NCBI RefSeq assembly: GCF_000239855.1
Contig: NZ_BADT01000151.1
Span: 1-34,775 of the forward strand
Direction: 5' to 3'
DNA: 34,775 bases
From: Pseudoalteromonas sp. BSi20652
GTDB taxonomy: Bacteria; Pseudomonadota; Gammaproteobacteria; Enterobacterales; Alteromonadaceae
Shown: one piece after another, positions 33,725-34,775 of the stretch
Numbering within the stretch: the first letter of the stretch is position 1
Layout: each line of letters begins with the position of its first letter
Made by a program: the position numbers and the translations under genes
Notes under the pieces: model-generated
Seen by the model: the letters and a program-made list of their open reading frames with translations, nothing else
What the model was told of the DNA's origin: nothing
Database searches by the model: none

Positions 33725-34606
33725 ATGTCAATGAAAGTCGCATTTATAGGTTTAGGCGTAATGGGTTACCCAATGGCGGGGCATTTAGCAAAAGCAGGGC
33801 ACAGCGTATGCGTTTATAACCGCACTCAAGCTAAAGCACAAACGTGGATTGCAGAACATTCAGGAAGCTTTGCACCCACCCCGCGCGAAGCTGCCAGCAA
33901 TGCCGACATCGTATTTATGTGTGTGGGTAACGATGACGATTTACGCTCAGTAGTGTATGGCGACGACGGTGTGTTAGCGGGCATGTTGCCGCACACTATT
34001 TTGGTTGACCACACCACAACCTCTGCCGAAGTAGCACGCGAAGTGGCTGCAAAAGCGGCTCTGCAAAATATCGACTTTATAGATGCGCCTGTATCGGGCG
34101 GACAAGCTGGCGCCGAAAACGGCGTACTAACGGTTATGGCGGGTGGTAGTGAAGCCGTATTTGCTAAAGTGCAGCCAGTTATGGCGGCGTTTAGTCGTTT
34201 TAGCCAATTACTAGGCGGCGTTGGCTCGGGACAACTTTGTAAAATGGTTAATCAAATTTGTATTGCTGGCGCAGTGCAAGGGTTAGCTGAAGGCTTACAT
34301 TTTGCCAAGCAAGCTGGGCTTGATGGTGAAAAAGTTATAGAAACCATTTCTAAAGGTGCAGCCGGTTCGTGGCAAATGGAAAACCGCTACAAAACAATGT
34401 GGGCAGGTGAATACGAGTTTGGTTTTGCCGTAGATTGGATGCGTAAAGATTTAGGCATTGCACTCGATGAAGCTAAAAACAACGGCGCTACTTTACCAAT
34501 GACCGCAACGGTTGATCAATACTACGCCGATGTACAGGCACTTGGCGGCGGCAGATACGACACCTCAAGCTTACTAGCACGCATTGAAGCGCTGCATAAA
34601 AAGTAA
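33725..34606 (+). CDS. NAD(P)-dependent beta-hydroxyacid dehydrogenase (3-hydroxyisobutyrate dehydrogenase family)
   Basis: A cytoplasmic oxidoreductase of 293 residues in the 3-hydroxyisobutyrate / tartronate semialdehyde reductase family. The N-terminal Rossmann motif is VAFIGLGVMGYPMAGHLAKAGH. Substrate-binding DAPVSGGQAGAENG lies near residue 120, and the catalytic Lys is in GSGQLCKMVNQ near residue 172. The C-terminal all-helical domain includes FAVDWMRKDLGIALDEAK. Possible substrates are 3-hydroxyisobutyrate, tartronate semialdehyde, 2-hydroxymethylglutarate or succinic semialdehyde. Neighbours do not settle which, since no valine-degradation or glycerate genes are adjacent. AGGT precedes ATG 33725. 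Confidence 0.9.
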   Translation: MSMKVAFIGLGVMGYPMAGHLAKAGHSVCVYNRTQAKAQTWIAEHSGSFAPTPREAASNADIVFMCVGNDDDLRSVVYGDDGVLAGMLPHTILVDHTTTSAEVAREVAAKAALQNIDFIDAPVSGGQAGAENGVLTVMAGGSEAVFAKVQPVMAAFSRFSQLLGGVGSGQLCKMVNQICIAGAVQGLAEGLHFAKQAGLDGEKVIETISKGAAGSWQMENRYKTMWAGEYEFGFAVDWMRKDLGIALDEAKNNGATLPMTATVDQYYADVQALGGGRYDTSSLLARIEALHKK

Positions 34607-34628
34607 CGTTTACGTTGAGTATGTCGAT

Positions 34629-34676
34629 GTAGACGCGAGGCTTGCTTGCGTGACGGGCAAAGCCCGTAAAAGTGAC
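34629..34676 (+). repeat. REP-like element, copy B
   Basis: TGTAG is followed by ACGC-G-AGG pairing with CTTGCGT around CTTG, with one bulged base and one G-T pair, then a second hairpin GGGC-AAA-GCCC and GTAA. It has the same design as copies A1 and A2 and lies directly before the third CACAAAGAG repeat. Confidence 0.6.
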
Positions 34677-34681
34677 TTATT

Positions 34682-34775
34682 CACAAAGAGGTTATGAGGC
34701 GCTGCGCTTTTAGAGGAAGTAATAGATAAAAAGATTGTTTTTGGTTTTTATATTTTCTCATTTACTTCTCTTGCT
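34682..34775. repeat. CACAAAGAG-ended palindrome, copy 3, cut by the window end
   Basis: It begins CACAAAGAGGTTATGAGGCG and continues CTGCGCTTTTAGAG like copies 1 and 2. It then diverges but resumes CTCATTTACTTCTC, with the window ending before a right-end CTCTTTGTG could be seen. It follows the REP-like copy B by about 6 bases. Confidence 0.7.

Overview
The window reads as chromosomal DNA of a marine gammaproteobacterium, most likely Pseudoalteromonas or a close Alteromonadales relative. This is inferred from protein resemblance, the AT-rich gene style, a NhaD-type Na+/H+ antiporter, a sodium-coupled transporter, a probable rhombosortase-target lipoprotein and a MksBEF condensin. No database search was possible.

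Layout. 1-6.5 kb: dapB, carA, carB and greA, all on the + strand, with a candidate tandem ArgR operator before dapB and a terminator-like hairpin just before the carA ribosome binding site. 6.6-11.1 kb: a worn region. It holds a frameshifted LD-carboxypeptidase (MccF type), a complete FMN riboswitch with no riboflavin gene after it, a 5'-truncated Tae4-like type VI amidase effector coupled to a frameshifted exported partner, an intact nfsB/LysR divergent pair, and a glyoxalase-fold gene with an in-frame stop. 11.1-20.9 kb: a lipoprotein with a GlyGly-CTERM-like tail, a Tat-exported dienelactone hydrolase, an RND pump with its adaptor, a YkgJ-type Cys-cluster protein, a repeat-rich gap, a TonB-dependent receptor and divergent msrA. 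21.1-26.4 kb: a DUF4136-like lipoprotein and the mksF-mksE-mksB operon, with mksB frameshifted in a short homopolymer. 26.5-34.8 kb: nhaD, a lysine riboswitch with lysC, a phosphopantetheinyl transferase, an NSS-family transporter, ldhA, a glutathione peroxidase, a beta-hydroxyacid dehydrogenase, and repeats at the end.

How genes work together. dapB and riboswitch-controlled lysC are both steps of lysine/diaminopimelate synthesis but lie 27 kb apart. carAB supplies carbamoyl phosphate for arginine and pyrimidines. The adaptor and RND pump form two-thirds of an efflux system with no outer-membrane channel here. MksF, MksE and MksB should form an SMC-like condensin; the nuclease partner JetD/MksG of Wadjet defence systems is not beside them.

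The most notable features are the orphan FMN riboswitch next to an effector/immunity remnant; three dispersed repeat families (a REP-like family, a ~100-bp CACAAAGAG-ended palindrome and a TGGTAT-ended palindromic element); and three one-base homopolymer frameshifts, which could be real decay or sequencing error. I did not find a clearly new multi-gene system.
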